Shown here piece by piece: positions 9,551 through 18,377 of a DNA stretch of 55,630 bases. The notes beneath the pieces were generated by a model that was not told the origin of the DNA, did not search any database, and worked only from the letters and a program-made list of their open reading frames with translations. Made by a program: the position numbers and the translations under genes. The DNA is from DASZMX01 sp035551475. GTDB lineage: Bacteria > Verrucomicrobiota > Verrucomicrobiia > Limisphaerales > Palsa-1400. Position 1 is the first letter of the stretch, and every line of letters starts with the position of its first letter. The DNA is taken from the NCBI GenBank assembly GCA_035551475.1, contig DASZMX010000006.1, positions 1 through 55,630 on the forward strand, written 5' to 3'.

Positions 9551-11977
9551 ATGAGCAACGATGTGCAGGCGCCGCGCGCCACCTACCGGCTGCAGTTCAA
9601 CGAAACTTTTCGTTTGCCCGATGCCTTGGCTCTGGTTCCGTACTTGCGCGATCTCGGCATTTCTCATCTTTACGCCTCGCCGCTGTTCAAGGCGCGCCCG
9701 CACAGCATGCATGGCTACGACGTGTGCGACTTCACGCAATTGAACCCCGAGATTGGATCCGAGGAGGACCTGGCCCGGCTCGTCACCGCCTTGCATGACA
9801 ATCATCTCGGGCTGGTCCTGGACATCGTGCCCAATCACATGGGCATCGGTGCCCCGGAAAATTATTGGTGGTGGGACGTTCTCACGCACGGCGCCTCCAG
9901 CCAATACGCCAGCTATTTTGATATCGATTGGGAAACAGCCGACCCGCGTTTGCGCGGCAAGGTGCCGTTGCCCATTTTGGAAGACCGCTACGGGCGCGTG
10001 CTGGAAAAAGGCGTGCTTCAAGTCCAACTCGACCACGGGCGGCTGGTGTTGCGCTACCACGACAACGAGCTGCCGCTGGCGCCAGCCACCATTCCGGCGG
10101 GCTCGGATTTGCCGCGGCTCAACGCCAGCCCCGAGGCCCTCGATGAATTGATTGGCCGTCAAAACTATTTCCTCACCTATTGGCGCCATGGCGATTCCCG
10201 CCTTAAGCACCGCCGTTTTTTCACCATCAGCTCCCTGATCGGCTTGCGCGTCGAGGATGAGCGCGTGTTCAACCATTCCCATTCGCTCATCAAACGCTGG
10301 CTGGAAAATGGCTGGCTCGCTGGCCTGCGCGTCGATCATCCCGACGGCCTGCGCGATCCCGCGCAATACTTGACCCGCTTGCGCCACCTCGCGCCGCGCG
10401 CCTGGATCACGGTGGAAAAAATTCTCGAGCCCGGCGAACCGCTGCCGCCCTCCTGGCCGGTCGCCGGCACGACGGGGTATGATTTTCTCAATGTGCTCGG
10501 CGGGTTGTTCGTCGATCCCGCCGCCGAGAAACCGCTGACGGATTTTTATGCGGAGTTCACCGGCGAAACGACCCAATACCAGCGCATGGTCTGCGATAAA
10601 AAACGCGCCATTCTCGAGGACTCGTTCATTGCCGAGGTAAATGTCCTGGTGGAATTGCTCATTAAAATTGCCGACCGCTATTGGCGTTATCGGGATTTTA
10701 CCCGGGGCGAATTTCGCGAAGCCTTGATCGAGACGGCCGGCTGCCTTTCCGTTTACCGGACTTATTTGACCGCCGAATCGGCTGCGCCGGCGCCGGAGGA
10801 GGCCGCCGCGTTGCAGGACGCGCTCGACGCTTCGCGCCGCCGCCGCCCGCGTCTGGCGCCGGAACTTTTTGATTTTCTTGGCGACCTGCTTCTCCTGCGC
10901 GCGCGGGGTGATCTCGAAAATGAATTTGTCGCGCGCTTCCAGCAATTAAGCGGCCCCGCCATGGCCAAGGGTGTGGAGGACACGGCGTTTTATTGTTTTA
11001 ATCGCTTCATCGCCCTCAACGAAGTTGGCGGGGACCCGGGTGCGTTCGGCACGAGCGTCGAGGCGTTTCACAAATTCTGCTCCGACCTGCAAGCCCGCTG
11101 GCCCGCCACCATGCTCGCCACCAGCACGCACGACACCAAGCGCGGCGAGGATGTGCGCGCCCGGCTCGCCGCTATTTCCGAGAATGCCGCGCTCTGGATG
11201 GATGCCGTCCGCCGCTGGTCCGCCATCAACCAAAGCCATCGCCACGGCGATTGGCCGGATCGCAATGCGGAGTACGTTTTCTACCAGACGCTTGTCGGCG
11301 CGTGGCCGCTTTCCACCGAACGCGCTGTGCAATTCATGATCAAAGCCGCGAGCGAGGCCAAGCAGTTCACCAATTGGACCGAGCCCAATGAGGCCTACTG
11401 CGCTGCCTTGCGCGGGTTCGTCACCGACGCCATGCAGAACCGCGAATTCATGGCGGACGTGGAAAAATTCGTCTGCAAGATCGTGGATCACGGCATGCGG
11501 AATTCTCTCTCGCAGACCCTGCTCAAACTCACCGCGCCCGGCGCGCCGGATTTTTACCAGGGCGCGGAATTGTGGGATTTAAGCCTCGTCGATCCCGATA
11601 ACCGGCGCCCGGTCAACTTTGATTGCCGCCGCCAATGGCTGGCTGAGCTGGACAAGCTTTCGCTCGACGACCTGTGGCGCCGGCGGGCGGAGGGTTTGCC
11701 GAAGCTTTATTTGATTCGCCAGGTTTTGCGCGTCCGCGACCGTTTTTCGCAGGCGGGTTATGAGCCGCTGAACGCGGGGCCGGCGGTCGCTTTTCGCCGC
11801 GGCGACGCCCTTGTCATCGCGCCGCGTCTGGCGGGCGAAGGCGCGTTGGAGTTGCCGCCTGGAAACTGGCATAATATTTTAACCGGTGAGAAATGGGGCG
11901 GGGGAACGGTCACGCTGGCCCAGGTTCTTACGCGGTTTCCCGTCGCTTTATTGCTCAAAGAAAATGCAAACATTTAG
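9551..11977 (+). CDS. treY: Malto-oligosyltrehalose synthase (TreY)
   Basis: Converts the reducing end of malto-oligosaccharides or glycogen chains into a terminal trehalosyl unit (EC 5.4.99.15), the first step of the TreY-TreZ route. The 808-residue product shows the family start (PRATYRLQFNETF, LRDLGISHLYASPLFKARP), the GH13 block DIVPNHMGI, nucleophile D262 in GLRVDHPDGLRDP, acid/base E289 in WITVEKIL, and the late block ATSTHDTKRGED typical of TreY, followed by LTAPGAPDFYQGAELWD. The length is usual for the family (about 700-900). It starts 6 bases after the GH57 gene and overlaps treZ by 14 bases. Confidence 0.96.
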   Translation: MSNDVQAPRATYRLQFNETFRLPDALALVPYLRDLGISHLYASPLFKARPHSMHGYDVCDFTQLNPEIGSEEDLARLVTALHDNHLGLVLDIVPNHMGIGAPENYWWWDVLTHGASSQYASYFDIDWETADPRLRGKVPLPILEDRYGRVLEKGVLQVQLDHGRLVLRYHDNELPLAPATIPAGSDLPRLNASPEALDELIGRQNYFLTYWRHGDSRLKHRRFFTISSLIGLRVEDERVFNHSHSLIKRWLENGWLAGLRVDHPDGLRDPAQYLTRLRHLAPRAWITVEKILEPGEPLPPSWPVAGTTGYDFLNVLGGLFVDPAAEKPLTDFYAEFTGETTQYQRMVCDKKRAILEDSFIAEVNVLVELLIKIADRYWRYRDFTRGEFREALIETAGCLSVYRTYLTAESAAPAPEEAAALQDALDASRRRRPRLAPELFDFLGDLLLLRARGDLENEFVARFQQLSGPAMAKGVEDTAFYCFNRFIALNEVGGDPGAFGTSVEAFHKFCSDLQARWPATMLATSTHDTKRGEDVRARLAAISENAALWMDAVRRWSAINQSHRHGDWPDRNAEYVFYQTLVGAWPLSTERAVQFMIKAASEAKQFTNWTEPNEAYCAALRGFVTDAMQNREFMADVEKFVCKIVDHGMRNSLSQTLLKLTAPGAPDFYQGAELWDLSLVDPDNRRPVNFDCRRQWLAELDKLSLDDLWRRRAEGLPKLYLIRQVLRVRDRFSQAGYEPLNAGPAVAFRRGDALVIAPRLAGEGALELPPGNWHNILTGEKWGGGTVTLAQVLTRFPVALLLKENANI

Positions 11978-13685
11978 AGTTTGGGCGCCATTGCCCAAGG
12001 AAGTCAGCGTCCGGGTCAAGGGTCGGGATTATCCCATGGTCAGCGAGCCGTCCGGATGGCGCGCCGTCGTCGTGCCGGACGCCAAGACCGGAGATGACTA
12101 CGGGTTTATGCTTGACGGCGAAGGCCCTTTTCCCGATCCGCGCTCCGCCTTTCAACCGCAGGGCGTGAATGGTTTGTCCCGCGTTGTTGATCACGCGGCT
12201 TTCGGCTGGCGCGACGCCCATTGGCAGGCGCCGCCGCTCTCTTCCGCGGTCATTTACGAACTGCACATCGGCACGTTCACGCCGGAAGGGACGTTCGCCG
12301 CCGCCGTGGGCCAGCTCGACCATTTGGTTGCGCTCGGCATCACGCACGTCGAGCTGATGCCGGTCAACGAATTTTCCGGCCACCACGGCTGGGGGTACGA
12401 TGGCGTCGATCTTTTCGCGCCCCATCACGATTATGGCGACGCCGCGGCGCTCAAGACGCTCATTGACGCCTGCCATGCGCGGCATCTCGCCGTGCTGCTG
12501 GATGTCGTTTATAATCACCTCGGCCCCACCGGAAATTATCTCGCGAAATTTGCCCCTTATTTCAATTCCCATTATTCCACACCCTGGGGCTCCGCGATTA
12601 ATTTCGATGGGCCGGACAGCGACGAAGTCCGCCGCTTCTTCTGCGACAATGCCCTGATGTGGCTGCGCGATTTTCATTTTGACGGCCTTCGCCTCGACGC
12701 CGTCCACGCCATCATCGACACCTCCGCCGAGCCGTTTCTGGAGCAGCTCGGCCGCGAAGTCAAAGAACTGGCCGCCGCCTCGGGACGCCATCTCGTGCTC
12801 ATTCCCGAAAGCGATTTGAACGATCCGCGACTTCTCGCCTCGCGCGAGGCGGGCGGCTTCGAGTTGGACGCGCAATGGAGCGATGATTTTCATCACGCCT
12901 TGCACACGGTCCTGACGGGCGAAAAAAACGGTTATTACGCCGATTTCGGAAGCCTCGCCCAATTGGCCAAGGCGCTGCGTCAAGCATGGGTTTACGACGG
13001 CTGTTACGCCGCCTTTCGCCGCCGCCGCCACGGCCGCCCCCATCGCGGACTGAGCGGCCATCGTTTTCTTGGCTACCTCCAAAATCACGATCAAATCGGC
13101 AACCGCGCCCAGGGCGATCGCTCCAGCCAGTTCCTCTCCGACGGCCAATTGAAAATCGCCGCCGCCCTCATCTTGACATCGCCCTTTGTTCCCATGCTTT
13201 TTCAAGGCGAAGAATGGGCGGCATCCACGCCTTTCCTTTATTTCACCGACCACCAGGACGCCGCGCTCGGCCAGGCCGTCCGCGAAGGCCGCCGCCGGGA
13301 ATTCGCCGCCTTCGGCTGGAAGCCCGAGGAAATTCCCGATCCCCAGGCGCCCGAGACCTTCCAGCGCTCCAAGCTAAACTGGCCCGAATTAACCGCCGCC
13401 CGCCACGCCGATCTCCTCGACTGGCATCGAAAACTCATCCACCTCCGCCGCACCGAGCCCGCCCTCGACGACGGCCGCCTTGAACTCGTCCAGGTCCAAT
13501 TCGACGAACCCGCCCGCTGGCTCACTCTCACCCGCGGCCCCTTTACCATTGCGTGCAACTTCCACACCGCCGCCCAATCTGTTCCCATTCCGCCTGCCCG
13601 CCAAATCCTCCTCGCCTCCGCCCCGCCGGCGCTCTCGAACGCCGCGATAACCCTGCCGCCGCAATCGGTCGCCATCCTCAAATGA
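11964..13685 (+). CDS. treZ: Malto-oligosyltrehalose trehalohydrolase (TreZ)
   Basis: Releases free trehalose from the maltooligosyl trehalose made by TreY (EC 3.2.1.141). I take the ATG at 11964, which gives 573 residues beginning MQTFRVWAPLPKEV, the normal N-terminal CBM48-like domain; the same frame is open upstream to 11886 but lies inside treY. GH13 signatures: YELHIGTFTPEGTF, VELMPVNEF, DVVYNHLGPTGNY, nucleophile D245 in FDGLRLDAVHAI, acid/base E282 in LIPESDLNDP, and LQNHDQIGNR. The 14-base overlap with treY suggests translational coupling. It is the last gene of the operon before tRNA-Ser. Confidence 0.95.
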   Translation: MQTFRVWAPLPKEVSVRVKGRDYPMVSEPSGWRAVVVPDAKTGDDYGFMLDGEGPFPDPRSAFQPQGVNGLSRVVDHAAFGWRDAHWQAPPLSSAVIYELHIGTFTPEGTFAAAVGQLDHLVALGITHVELMPVNEFSGHHGWGYDGVDLFAPHHDYGDAAALKTLIDACHARHLAVLLDVVYNHLGPTGNYLAKFAPYFNSHYSTPWGSAINFDGPDSDEVRRFFCDNALMWLRDFHFDGLRLDAVHAIIDTSAEPFLEQLGREVKELAAASGRHLVLIPESDLNDPRLLASREAGGFELDAQWSDDFHHALHTVLTGEKNGYYADFGSLAQLAKALRQAWVYDGCYAAFRRRRHGRPHRGLSGHRFLGYLQNHDQIGNRAQGDRSSQFLSDGQLKIAAALILTSPFVPMLFQGEEWAASTPFLYFTDHQDAALGQAVREGRRREFAAFGWKPEEIPDPQAPETFQRSKLNWPELTAARHADLLDWHRKLIHLRRTEPALDDGRLELVQVQFDEPARWLTLTRGPFTIACNFHTAAQSVPIPPARQILLASAPPALSNAAITLPPQSVAILK

Positions 13686-13745
13686 TTTGCCCGTCGTTAA
13701 TCGCCTTGCTTCTCCGCCCTCTGCGTGCGACAAATGAGGCCCGGT

Positions 13746-13834
<89 letters not shown>

Positions 13835-13972
13835 CTGCGAGATTATTTCGTTTTCGCCGCAAGCGACGGCATTCGAGTCGCGCAGGGAGTTGAGTTCCGC
13901 TATTGAGTTCCAAGGGTTTTTGAAATCGCCCGACAACCGTTTCTCTGCCTAAGGAAGGTTCGAACGATCTTT

Positions 13973-14446
13973 TTGAGCAAACTTAGTAAAGCCAGATACG
14001 AAGGCTGCACACTGGCCGGTAAATCAATTGCGAACATGAAAAAACCGCAAGAATTTGCTAAAACCCTGTACCTTGGAGATCGGGCGTGCAAGCGGTTGAT
14101 TATAGATGGTTGGCTCAGGCTCATCGCCTTGGAAATGGATTCGGTCATTAGGATTGTGGAGGGGTCGACTTCTTTAGAGGATGACGAGAAAATCGAGAAT
14201 GGTAGACTCGTATTTGAAGGTGTAACCAAATACGAATTACAGCCTCAAGGTTTTTTACCGTGTGACTGGATTGACTTTGTTGATGTTATCTCAATTATGG
14301 AAAATGGGAAGAGTTCCCTCAGGGCGGAATTTGCCATCGGCGCATGCGGTGAAACAGAAGCCATAAAACAAATCAGTCTAATCATCTGGGCTAGTTCTTT
14401 TTATCTGGAAGATCCGCTTTATCCTGGTGTGAAAATCTGTGATTGA
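13973..14446 (+). CDS. Orphan protein of unknown function, AT-richer than its surroundings
   Basis: I do not recognise this 157-residue product. It has no signal peptide and no membrane segment; it looks like a small soluble alpha/beta protein with several Trp and Cys residues (GWLRLIALEMD, LPCDWIDFVDVISIM, LIIWASSFYLED). The start is unsure: a TTG at 13973 has a purine-rich AAGGAAGG 14 bases upstream, while an ATG at 14036 would give 136 residues. Codon use and base composition differ from the GC-rich neighbours, and the gene sits just behind tRNA-Ser, a common insertion site, so I infer recent acquisition. The size and lone position would also suit an immunity-type protein, but nothing in the sequence shows that. 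Confidence 0.55.
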   Translation: MSKLSKARYEGCTLAGKSIANMKKPQEFAKTLYLGDRACKRLIIDGWLRLIALEMDSVIRIVEGSTSLEDDEKIENGRLVFEGVTKYELQPQGFLPCDWIDFVDVISIMENGKSSLRAEFAIGACGETEAIKQISLIIWASSFYLEDPLYPGVKICD

Positions 14447-14821
14447 GGAAATCCAATGCTCCGTTCAGCTGAATGAATGTTCACATGGCGCTCCTGCAAG
14501 TGGTGTTTCAACTGGAAGCCGACGGGTGGCCCGGGACGAAGCCTTTCCAGAACCCTTCGGCGTTTCCACCCCTCCCCACCAGGGGATAAGTCGGAATGGT
14601 GTAAAGCGGGTTCAAGTTCTGTCAGGTGCGTTCATCACGAACCCTGTCCTTGAAGGTTCGGGTCCGTTTCCAAGCACTCTCCTGAATTATTCTGTGGTGT
14701 TTGAAGGTCGTCTCCGCCACTTGGACGTGGCAGATTTTGGTTTGGATTTCGGCTGTGGGTAAGGCATTCCCGGATGAGAATAAAGGTTGCGCTGGGGCGG
14801 GTCCTCCGCTTACCATCGGCA
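14447..14821. other. Gene-poor stretch between the orphan gene and the lipoprotein gene
   Basis: No convincing gene, RNA or repeat is seen in this 375-base stretch. The longest plus-strand frame (14439-14762) has unnatural composition and no recognisable start context. Composition resembles the preceding orphan gene more than the operons around it. It may hold the promoter of the lipoprotein-hpnH-hpnJ unit, but I cannot name a convincing pair of boxes. Confidence 0.5.
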
Positions 14822-15043
14822 ATGGTGAAGTTTGGTTCCTGTTGCAAACTCCTGGTCTGTTCGGCGACATTGCTTTTGTTGTGCGCCGGATGCGCGGGGA
14901 TTTCCACCGTCCAATCTGTCTCGCCTCTCATGTTTTTTCTGCCGGGTTTTGTGGATGCCAGATCCACCAACGCGACCCCTCAGGTGGTGGTCGTAAAACC
15001 CTTGGAATCAAGGATGGAACTGGCTTCAGTCAAAAATAACTAA
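14822..15043 (+). CDS. Small predicted lipoprotein
   Basis: From the ATG at 14822 the frame encodes 73 residues with a textbook lipoprotein signal: basic start (MVKFGSCCK), hydrophobic core (LLVCSATLLLL) and lipobox LCAGC, giving a mature peptide of only about 50 residues starting at Cys (CAGISTVQSVS). An upstream in-frame ATG at 14774 would put 16 extra residues before the signal and is less likely. The mature part has no recognisable domain. The stop is 5 bases before the hpnH ATG, so it may belong to the same transcript. Confidence 0.6.
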   Translation: MVKFGSCCKLLVCSATLLLLCAGCAGISTVQSVSPLMFFLPGFVDARSTNATPQVVVVKPLESRMELASVKNN

Positions 15044-15048
15044 TACGT

Positions 15049-16395
15049 ATGCGTTTTCCTTTCGCTTTGACGGCGAAAATTGCCGCCCATATTGTCAAAC
15101 ACAAGATCAAACGGACGCCAAAGTTTGCTTTGGTGCTGCAGTTGGAGCCGCTCCACACCTGCAATCTGACCTGCACCGGGTGCGGGCGCATCCGCGAATA
15201 TTCCACCAGCCTCAAGGATATGATGCCGCTGGAGGATTGCCTGCACGCGGCCAATGAATGCGACGCCCCCATGGTGTCCATTTGCGGCGGTGAACCGCTG
15301 ATTTATCCGAAGATCGAGGAATTGGTCGCCGGCTTGCGCGCCCAGAAACGCATCGTTTACATCTGCACCAACGGCATGTTCATGCGCAAAAAAATGCGCG
15401 AATATCTCGCCGGAATTTACACGTCAGCCACGGAGCCCAAGCTGGCCCGGTTGCTGGACGAAAAACTGATCACCGAAAAGGATGCCGAGACCATTCGCAA
15501 AGGCAAAACCGACGCCCGCCCGACCATCGGACCTTCCAAATGGATGTATTGGAACGTGCACGTGGACGGTTTGGAATACACCCACGATTTGATCGTGGAG
15601 CGCGAAGGCGTTTTCAAGGAATGCGTGGAAGCCATTCGCATGGCCAAGATTCTGGGTTATCAGGTGGCGACCAACACCACCGTTTACAAGGAGACTGAGG
15701 TCAAGGAAATCGAGCAGATGTTCGAGTATTTTTCCTCGCTGGAAGTCGAGGCCCACACGATTTCGCCGGGTTACGAATATGACGCGGCCAAAAAGGACAT
15801 GATCAAGCGCCTCGGCAAACAGCCGGAGGACTTCTTCTTGACGCGCAAAATGACGCGCGAAAAATTCGCGAAGATGGAAGAGTGGGGCGATCGTTTCACC
15901 ATTATCGGCACGCGCGTTTACCAGGAATTTCTCGCGGGCAAACGCGATTTGACCTGCACGGCGTGGGCGATTCCGACCCGCAACGTGCGCGGCTGGAAGG
16001 CGCCTTGCTACCTCATGACGGACGGGCATTACGCGCGTTACGATGAGATGCTGGAGAAGGTGGATTGGGAAAAATACGGGGTGGTCGATGGCGTCGCGCG
16101 CGATCCGCGTTGCGAGAATTGCATGGTCCACTGCGGCTACGACCCGAGCGGCGCCTTGAGCAACAGCCCGGGTGACCTGTGGAAAAACATGCGCTATAAC
16201 TTCAGCGCCAAGCCGAAGCCCTATTATGCTGGCGCCTCCGTCGATGCCTTTAACGGCTTCACGATTGGCAAAGGACATTTGGCCGAGGCAAAAGCCGCCA
16301 TCAATTCCACCTCCGCGGCGGGGAGTTGCGGGTCCGGCGATAACGGTGAACGCGAGAAATTACTGGCCCAGATCGAGAAAAAAGCAAAATCTTAA
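15049..16395 (+). CDS. hpnH: HpnH-type radical SAM adenosyl-hopene transferase
   Basis: HpnH adds an adenosyl radical to diploptene, the first step in building the C35 hopanoid side chain. The family layout is visible: LVLQLEPLHTCNLTCTGCGR with the CX3CX2C cluster ligands at C38, C42 and C45, then VSICGGEPLIYP, YICTNGMF, HVDGLEYTHD, ISPGYEYD, KAPCYLMTDG and the terminal CENCMVHCGYDPSG. At 448 residues it is longer than the usual 330-390: about 38 extra residues sit at 122-160, between the TNG motif and the HVDG strand, and there is a Ser/Gly tail. Its stop and the hpnJ start overlap by one base. No squalene-hopene cyclase lies in the window. Confidence 0.9.
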   Translation: MRFPFALTAKIAAHIVKHKIKRTPKFALVLQLEPLHTCNLTCTGCGRIREYSTSLKDMMPLEDCLHAANECDAPMVSICGGEPLIYPKIEELVAGLRAQKRIVYICTNGMFMRKKMREYLAGIYTSATEPKLARLLDEKLITEKDAETIRKGKTDARPTIGPSKWMYWNVHVDGLEYTHDLIVEREGVFKECVEAIRMAKILGYQVATNTTVYKETEVKEIEQMFEYFSSLEVEAHTISPGYEYDAAKKDMIKRLGKQPEDFFLTRKMTREKFAKMEEWGDRFTIIGTRVYQEFLAGKRDLTCTAWAIPTRNVRGWKAPCYLMTDGHYARYDEMLEKVDWEKYGVVDGVARDPRCENCMVHCGYDPSGALSNSPGDLWKNMRYNFSAKPKPYYAGASVDAFNGFTIGKGHLAEAKAAINSTSAAGSCGSGDNGEREKLLAQIEKKAKS

Positions 16396-17858
16396 TGAGC
16401 ACATTATATCTGTCGCCCCCGAGTTTTGATGGGTTCGATGGCGGAGCGGGCGCGCGTTATCAGGCCCGTCGTGAAGTCACTTCCTATTGGTATCCCACCT
16501 GGCTGGCGCAACCCGCCGCCTTGACGCCCAACAGCCGTTTGCTGGACTGCCCGCCGCACGATATTGACATCAAGAAATGCCTGGCCGAGGCGAAAGCCTA
16601 CGACCATGTCATCATCAACACTTCCACGCCGTCGTTGAAAAACGATTGCAAAGTGGCGGAGGCCATCAAGCAGCAGCGTCCGGGCACAACCATTGGTTTT
16701 GTCGGCGCGCATGCCGCGGTGTTGCCCACCGAAACGCTGAAAGCGTCGCCGGCGATTGATTGGGTGGGCCGCAAGGAATTTGATTTCACCTGCAAGGAAG
16801 TCTCCGAAGGGCGGCCGCTGGCGCAGGTGGATGGCCTTTCGTATCGCAATGCCGAAGGCAAAATCATCCATAATCGCGAACGCGACATGATCGCCAACAT
16901 GGACGTGCTGCCGTGGGTGGTGGACACCTACAAGCGCGATTTGCAGATCGAGAAATATTTCATCGGCTATCTGTTGCATCCCTATATTAGTCTTTACACG
17001 GGTCGCGGGTGCCCGGCGCAGTGCACGTTTTGCCTTTGGCCGCAGACCATTGGCGGGCACAAATACCGCGTGCGTTCGGCCCAGAATGTCGCGGACGAAA
17101 TGGCCTACGCCAAGAAGCTCTTCCCGCAGGTGCAGGAATTCTTTTTCGATGATGACACCTTTACCGCCAATTTGCCCCGGGCGCGCGAGATTGCCAAGAA
17201 GCTCGCCCCGCTGGGCCTGACATGGTCGTGCAACAGCCGCGCCAATCTCGACTACGACACGATCAAGTCGTTCAAGGATTCCGGCCTGCGTCTGTTCCTG
17301 GTCGGCTACGAAAGCGGCAACCAGGAAATTCTCAATCGCATCAAGAAGGGCATCCAGCTTGAAGAAGCGCGCCGTTTCACCAAGGCGTGTCACGAGGCGG
17401 GCGTGGTGATTCATGGGACGTTCATCCTCGGCTTGCCCGTGGAAACCCAGGAAACCATCGAGCAGACGATTCGTTACGCGATGGAACTGGACGTCTTCAG
17501 CATCCAAGTGTCGCTGGCGGCGCCGTATCCCGGCACGGAGCTTTACGAGATGGCCCGGCAAAACGGCTGGTTCGCCAAAAAGGACAAAACCGACATCGTG
17601 CACAACGACGGTTTTCAGCAAAGCTCTCTCGAATATCCCGGCCTGAACAAGGACGAAATCTTTGAAGCCGTGGATCGCTTTTATCGCAGCTATTACCTGC
17701 GTCCCAAGCCGATCCTGCGCATCATCAAGACAATGCTGGAGGACAAGGAAATCTTCGTGCGCCGTTGCCGCGAAGGTTACGAGTTCTTCAAGAGCCTGCG
17801 TCAGCGCAAGGTGGATTTGGCTGCCTCGCGCGCCGTCAGTTCGGCGGTTCCGGCTTAA
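16395..17858 (+). CDS. hpnJ: HpnJ-type B12-binding-domain radical SAM protein
   Basis: HpnJ proteins act late in hopanoid side-chain building; the characterised role is conversion of BHT-glucosamine to the BHT cyclitol ether. The 487-residue product opens with the family start MSTLYLSPPSFDGFDGGAGARYQARREV, has a cobalamin-binding-like Rossmann domain at about 60-140, and carries the radical SAM cluster motif CPAQCTFC (C206, C210, C213), followed by FFFDDDTFTANLPRA, GYESGNQEILN and GTFILGLPVETQETIEQT. The start ATG shares one base with the hpnH stop (TAATG), so the two are translationally coupled. It ends directly against the convergent osmC-like gene. Confidence 0.88.
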   Translation: MSTLYLSPPSFDGFDGGAGARYQARREVTSYWYPTWLAQPAALTPNSRLLDCPPHDIDIKKCLAEAKAYDHVIINTSTPSLKNDCKVAEAIKQQRPGTTIGFVGAHAAVLPTETLKASPAIDWVGRKEFDFTCKEVSEGRPLAQVDGLSYRNAEGKIIHNRERDMIANMDVLPWVVDTYKRDLQIEKYFIGYLLHPYISLYTGRGCPAQCTFCLWPQTIGGHKYRVRSAQNVADEMAYAKKLFPQVQEFFFDDDTFTANLPRAREIAKKLAPLGLTWSCNSRANLDYDTIKSFKDSGLRLFLVGYESGNQEILNRIKKGIQLEEARRFTKACHEAGVVIHGTFILGLPVETQETIEQTIRYAMELDVFSIQVSLAAPYPGTELYEMARQNGWFAKKDKTDIVHNDGFQQSSLEYPGLNKDEIFEAVDRFYRSYYLRPKPILRIIKTMLEDKEIFVRRCREGYEFFKSLRQRKVDLAASRAVSSAVPA

Positions 17859-18323
17859 TTAGGCCGGGCCGACCGTCACCGCGGATTTGATGGAGTTGGC
17901 GATGTAACATTGCTCATGCGCCGCATGATGCAACTGCGCCAACTCTTCGGCGGTGGGAACTTTCGCGCCGCCAAAAGCAATTTTCGGGTGAAGCACAATG
18001 GCGCTCACCCACGGAATGCCTTTTTCATTCTTGGTCATGGTTCCGACCGCCCGATCCTCGTAACTGTCCAATTGAAAGCCGCGCCTCCCCGCCAAGTACA
18101 GAAAAGTGAGCATGTGACAACTGGAGACGGAAGCGACGAACGCCTCCTCGGGATCGACGAATGCGGGATTGGAGAATGGGACCGGCACCACGCTGGAAGG
18201 TGAGGCGGGAATGGTCGCGCCGCCGTCAAAGCTCCAAGTGTGTTCCCGCGAATATTTGCCTTTCAGGAAATCCGCCTCCGTGCTGGTTCGTTTCCACTGA
18301 ATGACTGCGATATATTCAGACAT
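17859..18323 (-). CDS. OsmC-family peroxiredoxin-like protein
   Basis: OsmC/Ohr proteins reduce organic hydroperoxides with two cysteines in the cytoplasm. The 154-residue product shows FVDPEEAFVASVSSCHMLTF with C69 and HEQCYIANSIKSAVTV with C139, the two expected redox-active cysteines. Length and layout match the OsmC rather than the Ohr branch, but the physiological substrate cannot be read from the sequence. Its TAA stop abuts the hpnJ stop (convergent, no spacer). It stands alone, upstream of it being the end of the ABC-F gene. Confidence 0.85.
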   Translation of the reverse strand: MSEYIAVIQWKRTSTEADFLKGKYSREHTWSFDGGATIPASPSSVVPVPFSNPAFVDPEEAFVASVSSCHMLTFLYLAGRRGFQLDSYEDRAVGTMTKNEKGIPWVSAIVLHPKIAFGGAKVPTAEELAQLHHAAHEQCYIANSIKSAVTVGPA

Positions 18324-18377
18324 GCGCTATTTGTAAACCGCGGGCGCCCCAACGCAAGCGTCCTTTGCGGACGGCCA

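Noticed and set aside
14439..14762. A 107-residue plus-strand frame in the gene-poor stretch
   Set aside because: Composition is unnatural, there is no start signal and no recognisable motif; it is likely a chance frame.
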